A stretch of DNA of 64,000 nt. Origin: Erinaceus europaeus. Lineage: Eukaryota; Chordata; Mammalia; Eulipotyphla; Erinaceidae. Shown one piece after another: positions 46,195-56,490 of the stretch (its first letter is position 1; the number at the start of each line of letters is the position of its first letter). The stretch lies in NCBI RefSeq assembly GCF_950295315.1, contig NC_080175.1, positions 63,947,353 through 64,011,352 of the forward strand. Direction: 5' to 3'. A model generated the notes under the pieces. The model did no database searches. It saw nothing but the letters and a program-made list of their open reading frames with translations, and was not told the origin of the DNA. The translations under genes were made by a program, and so were the position numbers.

Positions 46195-46508
46195 AAGAAT
46201 TTGTTTGGCTTTGTATGTTAACTCTTTTTTCAGCCACCAGGTTCCAGATGCCAGCATTATGGTGACCAGACTTCCCTGGACAGATGACTCCACCAATGTG
46301 TCCTGGAGCTCAGATTACCCATAACCCTGCCCCACTAGAGAAAGAGAAAGGTAGGCTGGGAATATGAATCAACCTGTCAATGCCCATGTTCAGCGGGGAA
46401 GCAATTACAGAAGCCACACCTTCCACCTTCTACATCCCACAATAACCTTGTGTTCATACTCCCAGAGGGATAAAGAATAGGAAAGCTATCAGGGGAGGGG
46501 ATAGGATA
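46195..46508 (+). mobile_element. Repeat A copy A9, 3' part, truncated at its 3' end
   Basis: CTTTTTTCAGCCACCAGGTT to CTATCAGGGGAGGGGATAGG. The final ~90 bp and tail are missing, replaced by the pyrimidine microsatellite. Confidence 0.8.
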
Positions 46509-46818
46509 CAGCTCCCTTTCTTTTCTTCCTTCCTTCCTATCATTCTTCCTTCCTTCCTTCCTAGAGCACTGCTCAGCTGAAAGAAAAAGAGGGAAAGGGA
46601 GAAAGAAAGAGAGAAAGAACGAAAGAAAGAAAGGAAGGAAGGAAGGAAGGAAGGAAGGAAGGAAGGAAGGAAGGAAGGAAGGAAGAATGGGGGAGGGAGT
46701 GAGGAAGAAAGAAAGGAAGAAGTAAGGAAGGAAGGAAGGAAGGAAGGAAGGAAGGGAGAGAAAGAAAGAAAGAAAGAAAGGAAAGAAAGAAAGAAATAAA
46801 GAAAGAAAGAGGAAGAGG
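46509..46818. repeat. (TTCC)n then (GGAA/GAAA)n inverted microsatellites
   Basis: A CTTCC-type pyrimidine tract (about 46513-46562), a short spacer with AGAGCACTGCTCAGCT (S3-related), then about 230 bp of GGAA/GAAA purine. The two arms are complementary and could fold back. The Ser/Leu/Phe-rich open frames on the minus strand here are translations of the repeat. Confidence 0.85.
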
Positions 46819-46935
46819 CTGTCAGATGTAGTGTATTCTTTGCGCAGGCACCAAACCCTAGCAAAAACCTTGGTAGGAATACGATAAATAAATAAATAAA
46901 TGATACATAAATGCATAAATACATAAATAAATTGC
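46819..46935. repeat. SINE tail remnant and (AAAT)n microsatellite
   Basis: GCGCAGGCACCAAACCCTAG ... AAACCTTGGTAGG is a distal SINE tail, followed by (AATA)n/(ATAA)n. Confidence 0.6.
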
Positions 46936-46954
46936 TCAATAAAATACAAATCTC

Positions 46955-47160
46955 TGTTTTTGTTTATATGTTATTGGATACAGACAGAAACTGAGAGGGG
47001 AGGGAGAGACAGAGAATGAGAGAAACAGAGAGACACCTGTAGCCCTGCTTCGACACTCCCGAAACGTCCCCCCTATAGATGAGAAGCATGAGCTTGAACC
47101 TGGGTATTTGCACACTGTAATGTACGTGCTTAACCAGATGTGCCACTGCCTGGACCTGTA
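46955..47160 (-). mobile_element. S2-type SINE, antisense
   Basis: TTATTGGATACAGACAGAAA, GAGAGACACCTGTAGCCCTG, inverse B box GAGCTTGAACCTGGG and head complement GCCACTGCCTGGACC. Confidence 0.8.
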
Positions 47161-48340
47161 AAATACAACCCTCCTTTAGAAAACAGAAACATCACAGGGT
47201 AGTATAGAAGATATAGGTTGAACATATGACTAAACACATGCTCAGTACACGATTCAATTCAACTCCAATGATTGATAATTTTGCCTAAATATACTGGGTC
47301 CTCCATTGTTTACATCATTTTTTTCATCAGTCCAGTACATTATGTTTCTATAATTAAAAGTGTCGCTGCCTCCTGTATCTTGACATTAAAAATGTAGTAT
47401 TTCTGTTTAATGTATTTCTAAACATGTTTCCAAATAATGAAGTGAAAGGAAAGTTATAACTTTTTCCTCTGCATTTTGGATGGTATAATATAATTCAAAC
47501 CCCGTAAAGATCATGTGTGTGTCTGACAACAGTGAGGAATACATAAAGTACACTGTGAAGTACTTACATATTTCTTATTTAATTAACTGCACTAATGAGA
47601 TTTTTTAAAGAAAAATTACAACATATTAATTAAAGTGTGTGACTTTGTAATATTAATCATTCAGCTTGTTTGTTTTCTGAATTATTCATTTCCAGTTAAA
47701 TACTTTTGAGTTTGTTCTATGATTCAGTGACCTTTAAAGTGAAATTGAAATATTTTATTTTGCAACTTTTCTTTACCTCTCTTTCCCTCACTGCATGCAG
47801 TCTATAAACCCCAGTGAAATTAATTGCCTAATTACAGGGAATAAAAAGGGATGTCTTTTGAAAGATTTAAAATTTGTATTTCCTGCAGTGGAGATTTTAC
47901 CTGACTACCCGGCCTACACAGTTTGCATCCATTAAAGAAAGAAAATAAGCATCTACTTGGAAAAACAATTTTAACCCGATAATCAGTATAATACAAATGC
48001 ACTATAATTTTAAGTCATTTTGTATTCTAAGCACTAAATCTGGGAATCATTATACTGTTTAATCCTCATCCTTAACCATTTATCCATTTTATTTTGTTGT
48101 TTTAATAATTTTCTTAGTATAACTTAAATGTGCAGCAGAAATTAAGTTATGGAAAATTTCAAAGTTACTCGAATTTATGACTCTCTGGATAGTATGTTCC
48201 TGCCAGAAGATTTGATAACTCAAAGGAACTGGACTTACAAATAAGGTTTATATAAATATACTCACCCAAAACACATATATCCACTCATGAAGATATATAT
48301 TTTACTTCTGTTTGCTGTTAATAGTATGTTGTATAATTGT
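47161..48340. other. AT-rich DNA, nothing recognised
   Basis: No repeat or coding pattern seen. About 47770-47930 is slightly less AT-rich but shows no exon-like frame. Confidence 0.5.
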
Positions 48341-48509
48341 AAGATTATATATATCCACCTCCCAAAGATAACCACCATAGTCCCCACAAGTCTCAGACAC
48401 AATTTGCTTTTTTTTTGTTTGTTTGTTTTAAGTTAATGTGAATTAGATCTCTAGATTTCGCATATGAGTGAAACAATCTGATAGTTGTCTTTCACCTTTT
48501 TTATTTTAT

Positions 48510-48752
48510 TTATTTTATTTTATTCTGCAGGGTTATTGCTGAGGCTCGGTGCCTGCACCTCAAATCCACTGCTCCTGGAGGCTATTTTTTTCCCTTTGAT
48601 GCCCTTGTTTTATTGTTGTTGTGGTTATTATTATTGTTGTTGTCATTGTTGTTGGATAGGACAGAGAGAAATGGAGAGAGGAGGGGAAGACAGAGAGGGG
48701 GAAAGACAGACACCTTCAGTCCTGCTTCACCGCTCCTGAAGCGACACAATAT
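48510..48752 (-). mobile_element. S1 SINE, antisense, 5'-truncated
   Basis: GCAGGGTTATTGCTGAGGCT, (TTATTG)n region, GGATAGGACAGAGAGAAATG and CACCGCTCCTGAAGCGAC; the tRNA head is missing. Confidence 0.8.
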
Positions 48753-49845
48753 CATCTTTTTTGATTGCAGAGTAGTATTGTTCTGTGGAAGAATAAATAT
48801 GCCATAACTTCTTTAGCCAGTATAGGTTGATGGGCTTTTAGGCAGATTCCATATATTGGCTAATGTGAATAATGCAGCTATGACATAGTGGTTCATGTGT
48901 CCCTGCTAATTAGTTTTTGACTTCCCAGTAGATAATACCTATGAATGGTATTGCTAACTTATAAGGTAATTCCATTTTCATTACTGTCCATGCAGTCTTC
49001 CAAAGGGGCTATACCAATTTACAGTCCCACCAGCAGTGTAGCACATTTGCATTTTCTCCACAGATAGATTAACTTGCAGATATTGAACTGTGTTTTCCAG
49101 AAATAAACCCCCTTGGTCTTGGTGAATTATTATTCTCTTGACATATTGCTGGACTTAATTTGCCAGGTTCTTACTCAGGATCGTCACATCAATGTTCATC
49201 AGGGATAGAGGTCTATAGTTTTTTTGTTTGCTTTTTGGTAGAACCCTTTTCTGCTTTGAGGATCATGCTTGATAGTATTTAGCCTTTTTCAATTTTTTAA
49301 AATAGGTTGAGTAGAATTGGTGTTAGTTCTTTGAAAGTATTATAAAGTTCACTAGAAGAGCAGTCTGAGCCTGGGCTTTTATTCTGAAGAAATTGTTGAC
49401 TACCTATTCAATTTTTATACTAGTGATTGGCTTGTTGAAACTATCTACTTCCTCTTAGGTTAGGCTTGGAAGGTGAAATAATTCTAGAAATGCATTTATT
49501 TCATTTAGGTTGTCCAATTATTCCCATAGAGATGTTCATAATATTCATGAATAACTCTTTGAATTTCTCTATTTTCAATTCTAATCTCTCTCATCCTTGA
49601 TTGTTTTTATCATCTCTTTTTCTCTTTTTCTTTTTGTGAGTCTAGCCAGTGGTTTATCTGTTTACACTTTTGAAGAACCAGCTCTTGGTTTCATTAATCT
49701 TTTTGAATTCTATTTTATTCATTTCTGCTGTGCTTTTGACTGTTTCCTTCCTCCCACTGACTTTTGGGTCTCTTTGTTGTTCATTTATAGGCAAGTTGAC
49801 TCAGTTGTGATGGTAGGTAACTTACGTGAGATCTTAGCTACTTGT

Positions 49846-50015
49846 GCATCCCGTGAGTACCCATTTATTGGGGAAACTGATGATCCTTCCTAGCCGACTG
49901 AATCCACATGGATCCCAGTCACTTTCAAAGCCAGAAACAAGCAGACATCAGGCTCAACCTGACGCTGTTGACTGGCTATGGAAGAAAGGCAAACGCTAGA
50001 AGAAGAAGAAGAAGA
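49846..50015 (+). mobile_element. J4: unknown 99-bp head joined to Jockey-like LINE tail
   Basis: Flanked by AGCTACTTGT at 49836-49845 and 50016-50025 (perfect 10-bp TSD) inside old L1. 49945-50015 (ACATCAGGCTCAACCTGACG to (GAA)n) matches the end of J1, including the TAG before the tail. 49846-49944 (GCATCCCGTGAGTACCCATT ... TTTCAAAGCCAGAAACAAGC) does not match the J1 coding sequence at that position. It could be a SINE borrowing the LINE tail, a template-switch chimera, or a different J subfamily. Confidence 0.7.
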
Positions 50016-50372
50016 AGCTACTTGTTAATATGGGCTTTTGCCACATCCCTCAGGGTCTGGCAGTTGGTCTCTTTATATTCATTGTTCTCCAGGTAATTTT
50101 TTAATTTTTCTTTTGATTTCTTCAGTGAGTCAGGTTTTTTCGAAGTGTATTTATTGCTAATGTTTATGCCCCTACTCCAATTCCCCTACAGTGGATCTGA
50201 AAATCTAGCCACACCTCTTGAGATTTTATTTTGATGCATTACACAAACTCAGTCAAATTCTTCTTTGTATTTCCCTTTCTGTTCTTCTTTCTCAACTTCC
50301 GTTTATGAGTGGGATCCACCTCATACTTTTCTTTCTCAGAAATGATAATTTTGTGATTTCAGTATTTAAGGG

Positions 50373-50460
50373 ACTGGGTGGTGGCATACCTGGTTGAGCA
50401 CACATGTACAATATTCACATATTTATAAAGACTCTTTGTTCCAACACATGATAAATCCTT
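50373..50460 (+). mobile_element. S2 SINE head fragment
   Basis: GGACTGGGTGGTGGCATACC then TTGAGCACACATGTACAATA; the body is lost. Confidence 0.6.
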
Positions 50461-50739
50461 AAAAATATTCCAGATACAATTGAAAAGAATGTCTATTATT
50501 TTGGGGATTTTATGAAAGGTTCTGGATATATCTCTTCAGCTTATCTCATCTATGACATCATTAAAGCCTGTATTTCCTTGTTTGCTTTTGTCCTGAAGAT
50601 CTTTCACTTGCTATGTGCGGTATGCTGAGGCTTCCAACTAATACAGTGCTTACAGTGCTGCTGTTGATGTCTTCTTTGATGTCAGTAAGTACATTTTAAT
50701 TTGTAAAGAAGTTTTAGACATTCTTTTTATTCACTCTTT

Positions 50740-50905
50740 TTTTTTTTTTTTTTACGTATGAGAGATGTACAGAGAGAAAGATACAGAGAGATCAGAGCAC
50801 TACTCAACTCTGATTTATGGCGGTTCTGAGGATTGAAATTTAGATGTTAGAGCCTCAGACTTGATAATCTTTTTCATAACCATTATGCTGTCTTCACAGC
50901 CCAAA
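50740..50905 (-). mobile_element. S3 SINE, antisense
   Basis: Poly(T), purine body, CAGAGCACTACTCAACTCTG, GCCTCAGACTTGATAATC and CATAACCATTATGCTGTCTT. Confidence 0.75.
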
Positions 50906-51264
50906 GAGATTTGCTTTTTGTTTTTTCTCTATATTTGGGTGCACACATATTGGGAACACATATACTGAAAACCTAAGAAATCACAGTTGTAAATTTGTGA
51001 CTTTTTTAGGATGTTTTTTTAGCAGTTGTTGTTGTTTTAACTAAGACCCAGAAGTGGTGCACCTCAGCTACTAATCTTCTAGTTTGGTGCCAGCCATCCC
51101 TGAGTGAGGCTTTTTAGTCCTCAGAATCCCTCCCTCCACTTCATTGCATCCAAGAGTCATATGTGTTTGAACTCACCTGTAATTTGATGAGTTTCTGAAG
51201 AAATCTTGGTCTTGTTGTTGTTGCTGAGTTTTCAGGGTTTTTTTGTTTTTGTTTTTGCTTTATT

Positions 51265-52135
51265 TATTTATTTATTTATTTATTTTATTTAAGAAAGGAG
51301 ACATTAACAAAACCATAGAATAAGAGGCGTATAATTCTGCACAATTCCCATAACCTTATCTCCATATCCCATCCCTTCCCCTGATAGCCTTCCCATTCTC
51401 TATCTCTCTGGGAGTATGGATACAGGGTCCTTGTGGGTTGCAGAGGGTGGAAGGTCTGGCTTCTGTAATTACTTCCCCGCTGAACATGGGCATTGACTGG
51501 TCGATTCATACTCCTAGTCTGCCTCTCTCTTTCCCTAATAGGGTGGGACTCTGAGAAAGCAGAGTTCCAGTACACATTGATGGGTTTTCTGTCCAGGGAA
51601 GTCTGGTCAGCATCTTGCTGGCATCTGGAACCTGGTGGCTGAAAAGAGAGTTAACATACAAAGCCAAACAAATTGTTGAACAATCATGTACCTAAAGACT
51701 GGAATAGTGCAGATGAAGTGTTGAGGGGTATTCCCTGCATGCTCTTGTGTACTTTGCTTTCAGGTATATATTTTTCCCCTAGTTTATGGGCACGGGTGAA
51801 CCTATGCTCTATCTCAGGGGACCTGGACTATATCAAGGTTTGGGGACTTTATTGGGGAGTGGAACACCTAGAATGGAATTAGAGAATACTATGAAAGGAA
51901 AGGTCTCACCCAAGTGATGAAGCTGAAGGGTTGCCATTCCACACCTGAAGTCTCTGGTCACAGTCTGAAGTGAAACATGCTGGGGTGGCACTCGTTGTGT
52001 TGATTAGGTTGTGATCCGCAGATGCAATATTATTTGATTTGAATTGAGAGCTGCATGCAGAAAAGTGGGCCCCACCCTAAGGTTCCAAGACTGGGGGAAA
52101 TATAGGCTCTATAGTGGAAATGTGAGGTTCCTGTT
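51265..52135 (-). mobile_element. Repeat A copy A10 (short form), antisense
   Basis: (TTTA)n inverse tail, TTAAGAAAGGAGACATTAAC, the conserved 3' region, then at about 51735-51745 the same internal jump as A5, followed by the 5' body to GGTTCCTGTTGTTTTT. About 0.87 kb, versus about 1.67 kb for the long form. Confidence 0.85.
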
Positions 52136-52658
52136 GTTTTTGCTTTATATAGTTCATTAGGGAGAGCACAGTGAGTCTATTGTTATGCCATAACCACAAC
52201 TCTGGAAGTAATTCAAAGACAAATATTTTAATAAAATGTTCTGTCTGTTTTATCTAAGTGGTAGATATTGCCTTCTGGTGATCATATATTTAAGGTACGT
52301 GTAGTACTAATATATCATCTATACAGAGGCACATGTATAAGCAATGTCAGAAAAAAAAGGGGATATGAGAGCAACCTATAAAAATATAAGATGGTAAAAA
52401 AAAAGTAAAATGGTTCACATAATATATAAGACCTGGTACATCTGGGAAGTTGTGCACTGGATTCTCAAAAATGAAATTCCAGTAGTGTATGTACCAAAGT
52501 GATATCTGGTTCCCTTTCTCACTCCTCCTCTTTCTCTAGTAGAGAAATGAAACCCTAAATTTACCCGATGATGGATGATCATTATCACCTTGAATATTCA
52601 TGGAAGACTACAAATGAAGCAAATTTTGAAGGTGATCTTAAAAAGAAAATAAAAAGGG
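52136..52658. other. Unassigned DNA with a degenerate SINE
   Basis: About 52440-52565 (GGGAAGTTGTGCACTGGATT ... CTCACTCCTCCTCTTTCTCT) looks like a decayed sense SINE. Nothing else recognised. Confidence 0.4.
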
Positions 52659-52659
52659 T

Positions 52660-52930
52660 GGGAGCTGGGTGGTAGCAGAGTGGGTTAAGCGCATGTGGCA
52701 AAGCGCAAGTATGGGCGTAAGAATCTCAGTTCAAGCCCCCGTCTCCCCACCTTCAGGGGAGTCGCTTCACAGGCTGTGAAACAACTCTGTAAGTGTCTAT
52801 CTTTCTCTCCCCCTCTCTGTCTTACCCTCCTCTCTCCATTTTCTCTCTGTCCTATCTAACTACAACAATAATAAAAACAAGGGCAACAAAAGGAAAAATA
52901 AATAATTTTTAAAAAAATTTTTTTAAAAGA
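52660..52930 (+). mobile_element. S1 SINE
   Basis: GGGAGCTGGGTGGTAGCAGA head, GGGGAGTCGCTTCACAGGCT, ACAACAATAATAAAAACAAG tail region. Confidence 0.8.
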
Positions 52931-53485
52931 ATAAATGTGAATATGCATAAGGAAACTAGTTCAAAGCAGGTATTGTACTTATAAACATGTCTAGAATAAT
53001 AAAAAATATATTCTTAATCTTCCTCTAAACCAAATGCAGTTTTTATGTGTGAATTTTTTTAGAATTGTTAGGTATTCTTCATAAACAAAAGTATATTGGA
53101 TAATAATATATCCAAGTATGTTTAGTGCAAGAATTGAATATATCTGATGGTGCTTTCTTTAGGACACTTAGTCCAGTCCTTCTGATTTATGACGTTATAG
53201 CCATCTAGTTCTTTGTATTTCAACATTCAATTTCTGCGGGCTATTCAGTAAGTGCAACAATATTAATAAAGGCATAGTAATACTAGCAATGGTTTATTGA
53301 ATGCTTGCTATTTACCCAGAACTAAGTAATGTGTTCACATTATTTTACATAGTCCACACAACCTTCACTACCCCAATGAGCAGGATATGACTCTTTAGAA
53401 ACAGTGATTCAGAGCCAATTGTCAGAGACAAGGACTTCTGCATCTTTACTTCAGAGCATGCACCTCTAACTATTGTGCTCAGATA
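52931..53485. other. Unassigned DNA
   Basis: No recognisable feature. Confidence 0.5.
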
Positions 53486-53659
53486 AAAAAATAGTGCTTT
53501 GATAGGGTTTGGGGTATAGTACCCAGCATCTTGTATGTAGCTGTGCTGTCAGTTGCTTCTATTCTCCCTGGTCTAGGCTTTTGGGAGAAAATATATCAAA
53601 GACAGCCTATGTATTAAAAAGACTCAGTCTGTGTTTTAAGAAGTTCTAAACATATCATC

Positions 53660-54842
53660 AGTTTTTCACCTCTCATATTAATTAAATAGTGGTTTATGTA
53701 ATGTTTACACTTTAATAGGATTGTACATAAACACCACTCCCACCACCAAAAGACTGTCCCATCCCCACCACCCACCCCCGCTCCCCCACCCTCCCCTGTG
53801 CCGGGAAGCCCAACTGCCACCCTCCCCTTCACCACAGTGTTTTTACATTGGTGCCCTGCTTTCGATTTAATCAGATCCTGTTTTTAGTTTCCCTTTATGT
53901 TCTTCTTTCTCAATTTCTGTTGTTGAGTGGGAACATCCCATACTCATATTTATCTTTCTGACTTAACTGACTTAACATAATTCCTTCTAGCTCTGTCCAA
54001 GATGGGTCAGATAAGGTGGGCTCATTGTTCTTAATAGCTGCATAGTATTCCATTGTGTATATGTATCACAACTTTCTCAGCCACTCATCTGCTGTTGGGC
54101 ACCTGGGTTGCTTCCAGATTTTAGCTATTATGAATTGTGCTGCTATGAACATAGATGTACACACATCTTTTTGGTTGGGCATTATGGAATCCTTGGGGTA
54201 TATCCCCAGGAGAGGAATTACTGGGTCATATGGAAGGTCTATGTCTAGCCTTGTAAGAGTTCTCCAGACTGCTGTCCAGAGAGGCTGGACCAATTTACAT
54301 TCCCACCAGCAGTGTAGAAGGGTTCCTCTGTCCCCACAGCCTCTCCAACATTTGTTGCTGCTGTCCTTTTTGATGTATGACATTCTCACAGGAGTGAGGT
54401 GGTATCTCAATGTTGTCTTTATTTGCATCTCTCCGACAATCAGTGGCCTGGAACAGTTTTTCATATGTTTGTTGTTAGCCTTTTGGATCTCCTCTGAAGT
54501 GAATGTCTTATTCATATCCTCTGCCCATTTTTGGATGGGGTCATTTGCTTTTTTGCTGCTAAGTTTGCTGAGTTCTCTGTATATTTTGGTGATTAGTGTC
54601 TTGTCTGATTTTTGACATGTGAAAATCTTCTCCCATTCTGTGAGGGGTGTCTTTGTTTGTGTGATAGTTTCTTTGGCTGTGCAGAAGCTTTTCAATTTGA
54701 TGTAGTCCCATTGGTTTGTTTCTGCTTTAGTCTTCCTTGCAATTGGGTTTGTTTCATCAAAGATGTCCTTGAGGTTTAGGTGGGAAAGTGTTTCACCAAT
54801 GTTTTCCTCTAAGTATTTGATAGTTTCCAACCCTATCACCAA
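53660..54842 (-). mobile_element. L1 3' part, antisense, inside A11
   Basis: Inverse L1 3' UTR with a C-rich (G-rich on the L1 sense strand) tract at 53745-53825 and the ORF2 C-terminal coding region up to about 54842. No TSD of its own was found, which favours its being part of the composite RNA. Confidence 0.8.
54066..54842 (-). pseudogene. L1 ORF2 C-terminal region, open but 5'-truncated
   Basis: A minus-strand frame of about 260 codons with no stop covers the ORF2 C-terminal domain: YLEENIGETL, WDYIKLKSFCTAKETI, KKANDPIQKWAEDMN, YHLTPVRMSYIKK, the cysteine cluster CWRGCGDRGTLLHCWWECK and AKIWKQPRCPTADEW. The reverse transcriptase and endonuclease are absent, so it has no activity. Its open frame shows it is much younger than the L1s at 22.6 and 48.3 kb. 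Confidence 0.8.
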
Positions 54843-54900
54843 ATAATGTGATGATGACAATAACTATCCATTGTCTTCTTGAACCCTAAGACAACAGGAA

Positions 54901-55488
54901 CCACAGCAGCCTATGACATGGTTAGGCACCATGGTCTCCTAGTCAAGATCTCAAGATGCCTGCCTCCATGGGTGGCCAACACTATATCGTTTCTTCTCCA
55001 AAACAGAAGATTCCGGGTGCATCTGGTCACAAGTCTAGCAGATGGAGACTTATCTCAAGTGGCCTCCCCCAGGGCTCTGTTCTGGCTCCTACGCTATTCA
55101 ATATTTACATCAATGACCTCCCAGAAACTTCTTTAAGGAAGTTCATCTACGCTGATGACATCTGCTGTGCAACTCAGGCATCAAAGTTCGACATCCTCGA
55201 GGAAACACTCACGAAAGACATGTCTCTGATATCTGATTACTGTAAAAAATGGCGACTAATCCCTAGCACTGCAAAAACAGTATCATCTGTTTTTCATCCA
55301 CACGATGCCTCGGCCTCGCATGAGCTTAATGTGCAGCTTGGCGATACGAGAATCCGGCATGAAGCCCAGCCAGTCTATCTTGGCGTTACTCTCGATCGCA
55401 CTCTGTCATTTCACGAACATCTCATAAAAACTGCAGCAAAGGTGGGCGCGAGGAATAACATCATTGCAAGACTGGCCAGCTCCCTTTG
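54901..55488 (+). mobile_element. Jockey-like LINE copy J5, internal fragment
   Basis: Starts at a TAAYDMV-type motif and stops where J1 reads LASSSWG (the junction to repeat A shares CCAGC/CTTTGGG-like bases). It lacks both the 5' part and the (GAA)n tail, so it did not arrive here by its own target-primed insertion at this site. Confidence 0.8.
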
Positions 55489-55490
55489 GG
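54903..55490 (+). pseudogene. Jockey-like reverse transcriptase core fragment
   Basis: Encodes, with one frameshift near 55040, the blocks TAAYDMVRHHGLL, NRRFRVH, SGLPQGSVLAPTLFNIYIND, the catalytic FIYADDICCATQ (about 55142-55177), KKWRLIPSTAKT and YLGVTLDRTLSFHEHL, ending at GARNNIIARLASS. The last motif overlaps the start of J1, so together the two cover the RT palm to the C terminus. The YLGVTLD and GLPQGSVL forms are typical of the Jockey/I/R1 group and unlike mammalian L1 ([15 protein letters not shown]). After 55490 the frame runs on into repeat A, giving a chance chimeric frame to 55822. Confidence 0.8.
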
Positions 55491-55959
55491 TCCATGATTG
55501 CTCAACAATTTGTTTGGCTTTGTATGTTAACTCTTTTTTCAATCACCAGGTTCCAGATGCCACCAGGATGCTGGCCAGGCTCCCCTGGACTGAAGACTCC
55601 ACCAATGTGTCCTGGAACTCAGCTTCCCCAGAGCCCCACCCTACTAGGGAAAGAGAGAGACAGACTGGGAGTATGGATAGATCAGTCAATGCCCATGTTC
55701 AGCGGGGAAGCAATTACAGAAGCCAGACCTTCCACCCTCTGCAACCCACAATGACCCTGGATCCATACTCCCAGAGAGATAGAAAATGGAAAGGCTATCA
55801 GGGGAGGGGGTGGGATGTATAGATCGAGTTATGGGAATTGTGCGGAATTGTACCCCTCTCATTCTATGGTTTTGTTAATGTCTCCTTTCTTAAATAAATT
55901 TTTAAAAAATAGTGCTTTATCAAAGGGATTCAGAGAGATTCCCTAATACCTCATGCTAT

Positions 55960-56490
55960 GTGAGATTTTTTTTGTTTGTTTTGTTCTAAGTTCTTTACAG
56001 AATCAGGGGATAAACCCAGGATCTTGTGCATGCATTGACTGGTCTCCCCACTCCAATTTTTTATTCATTCATTCATTCATTTACTCATTCATTCATTCAC
56101 TTTTTTTGAGATTAGATCACTAGAGATTCAAAACAAAAAAAAATGTTTTTCATATAGAAATAGGGACACACAGAGAGGGAAAGAAAGAAACATCACAACT
56201 CCAAAGGTGCCCCCCCACTGTGGTTGGATTCAGGCTCAAACTTGAACCATGCAAATGACAAAGCAAGTAAATTACCACCATCCCAGGTGAGATATATATT
56301 CCTGCAACCAGTTTAGTTTAGTTTATTTTTGAGTGTAAAAAAATGAGGAGAGGGAAAGAGAGAGTGATATTTCAGTGTTGTTTCCATATTATAGTTGTTC
56401 GCCTGGAGGCATAAAGACCAGATCCCAGGGTTTCACACATAGAAAGAGTTGCCATCTGTCATGCATGCTATCTATTACCTCTGCACTATG
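55960..56490 (-). mobile_element. Cluster of degenerate antisense SINEs
   Basis: Three decayed pieces: about 55965-56060 (AGGGGATAAACCCAGGATCT), about 56090-56290 (GGGACACACAGAGAGGGAAA ... ACCACCATCCCAGGTGAG) and about 56320-56490 (GAGGAGAGGGAAAGAGAGAG ... GACCAGATCCCAGGGTTTC). Confidence 0.5.

Larger units (their letters stand above)
48345..51240 (-). mobile_element. Old antisense L1, internally deleted and interrupted
   Basis: CCACCTCCCAAAGATAACCA (inverse 3' UTR) at 48355, ORF2 RT-linker text (CTTGGTCTTGGTGAATTATT, GAGCCTGGGCTTTTATTC) at 49100-49400, endonuclease-region text near 50500-50735, and 5'-UTR-like text near 51120-51225 (GAACTCACCTGTAATTTGAT) similar to 36300-36350. Interrupted by an S1 SINE, the J4 insertion and S2/S3 SINEs. 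Much of ORF2 and ORF1 is missing. Confidence 0.65.
53501..55903 (+). mobile_element. Repeat A copy A11: composite retroposon (repeat A + antisense L1 + Jockey RT)
   Basis: The 15-bp direct repeat AAAAAATAGTGCTTT (53486-53500 and 55904-55918) encloses, in order, about 160 bp of unassigned sequence (53501-53660), an antisense L1 3' part (53660-54842), the repeat A 5' segment CCCTAAGACAACAGGAACC (to about 54900), a sense J fragment (54901-55488) and the repeat A 3' region ending TTAAATAAATTTTTAAAAAA. The unit has an A-rich tail and an L1-type target site. The simplest reading is that one chimeric RNA was inserted in a single event; later insertions and deletions inside a plain repeat A are the alternative. 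Confidence 0.7.

Noticed and set aside
46377..46949. Long Ser/Leu/Phe-rich open frames (190 and 161 codons) on the minus strand
   Set aside because: They are translations of the GGAA/GAAA and TTCC microsatellites.
49846..49944. C/D-box snoRNA origin for the J4 head (TGATGA-like and CTGA sequences)
   Set aside because: The boxes do not fit consensus spacing and there is no terminal stem.
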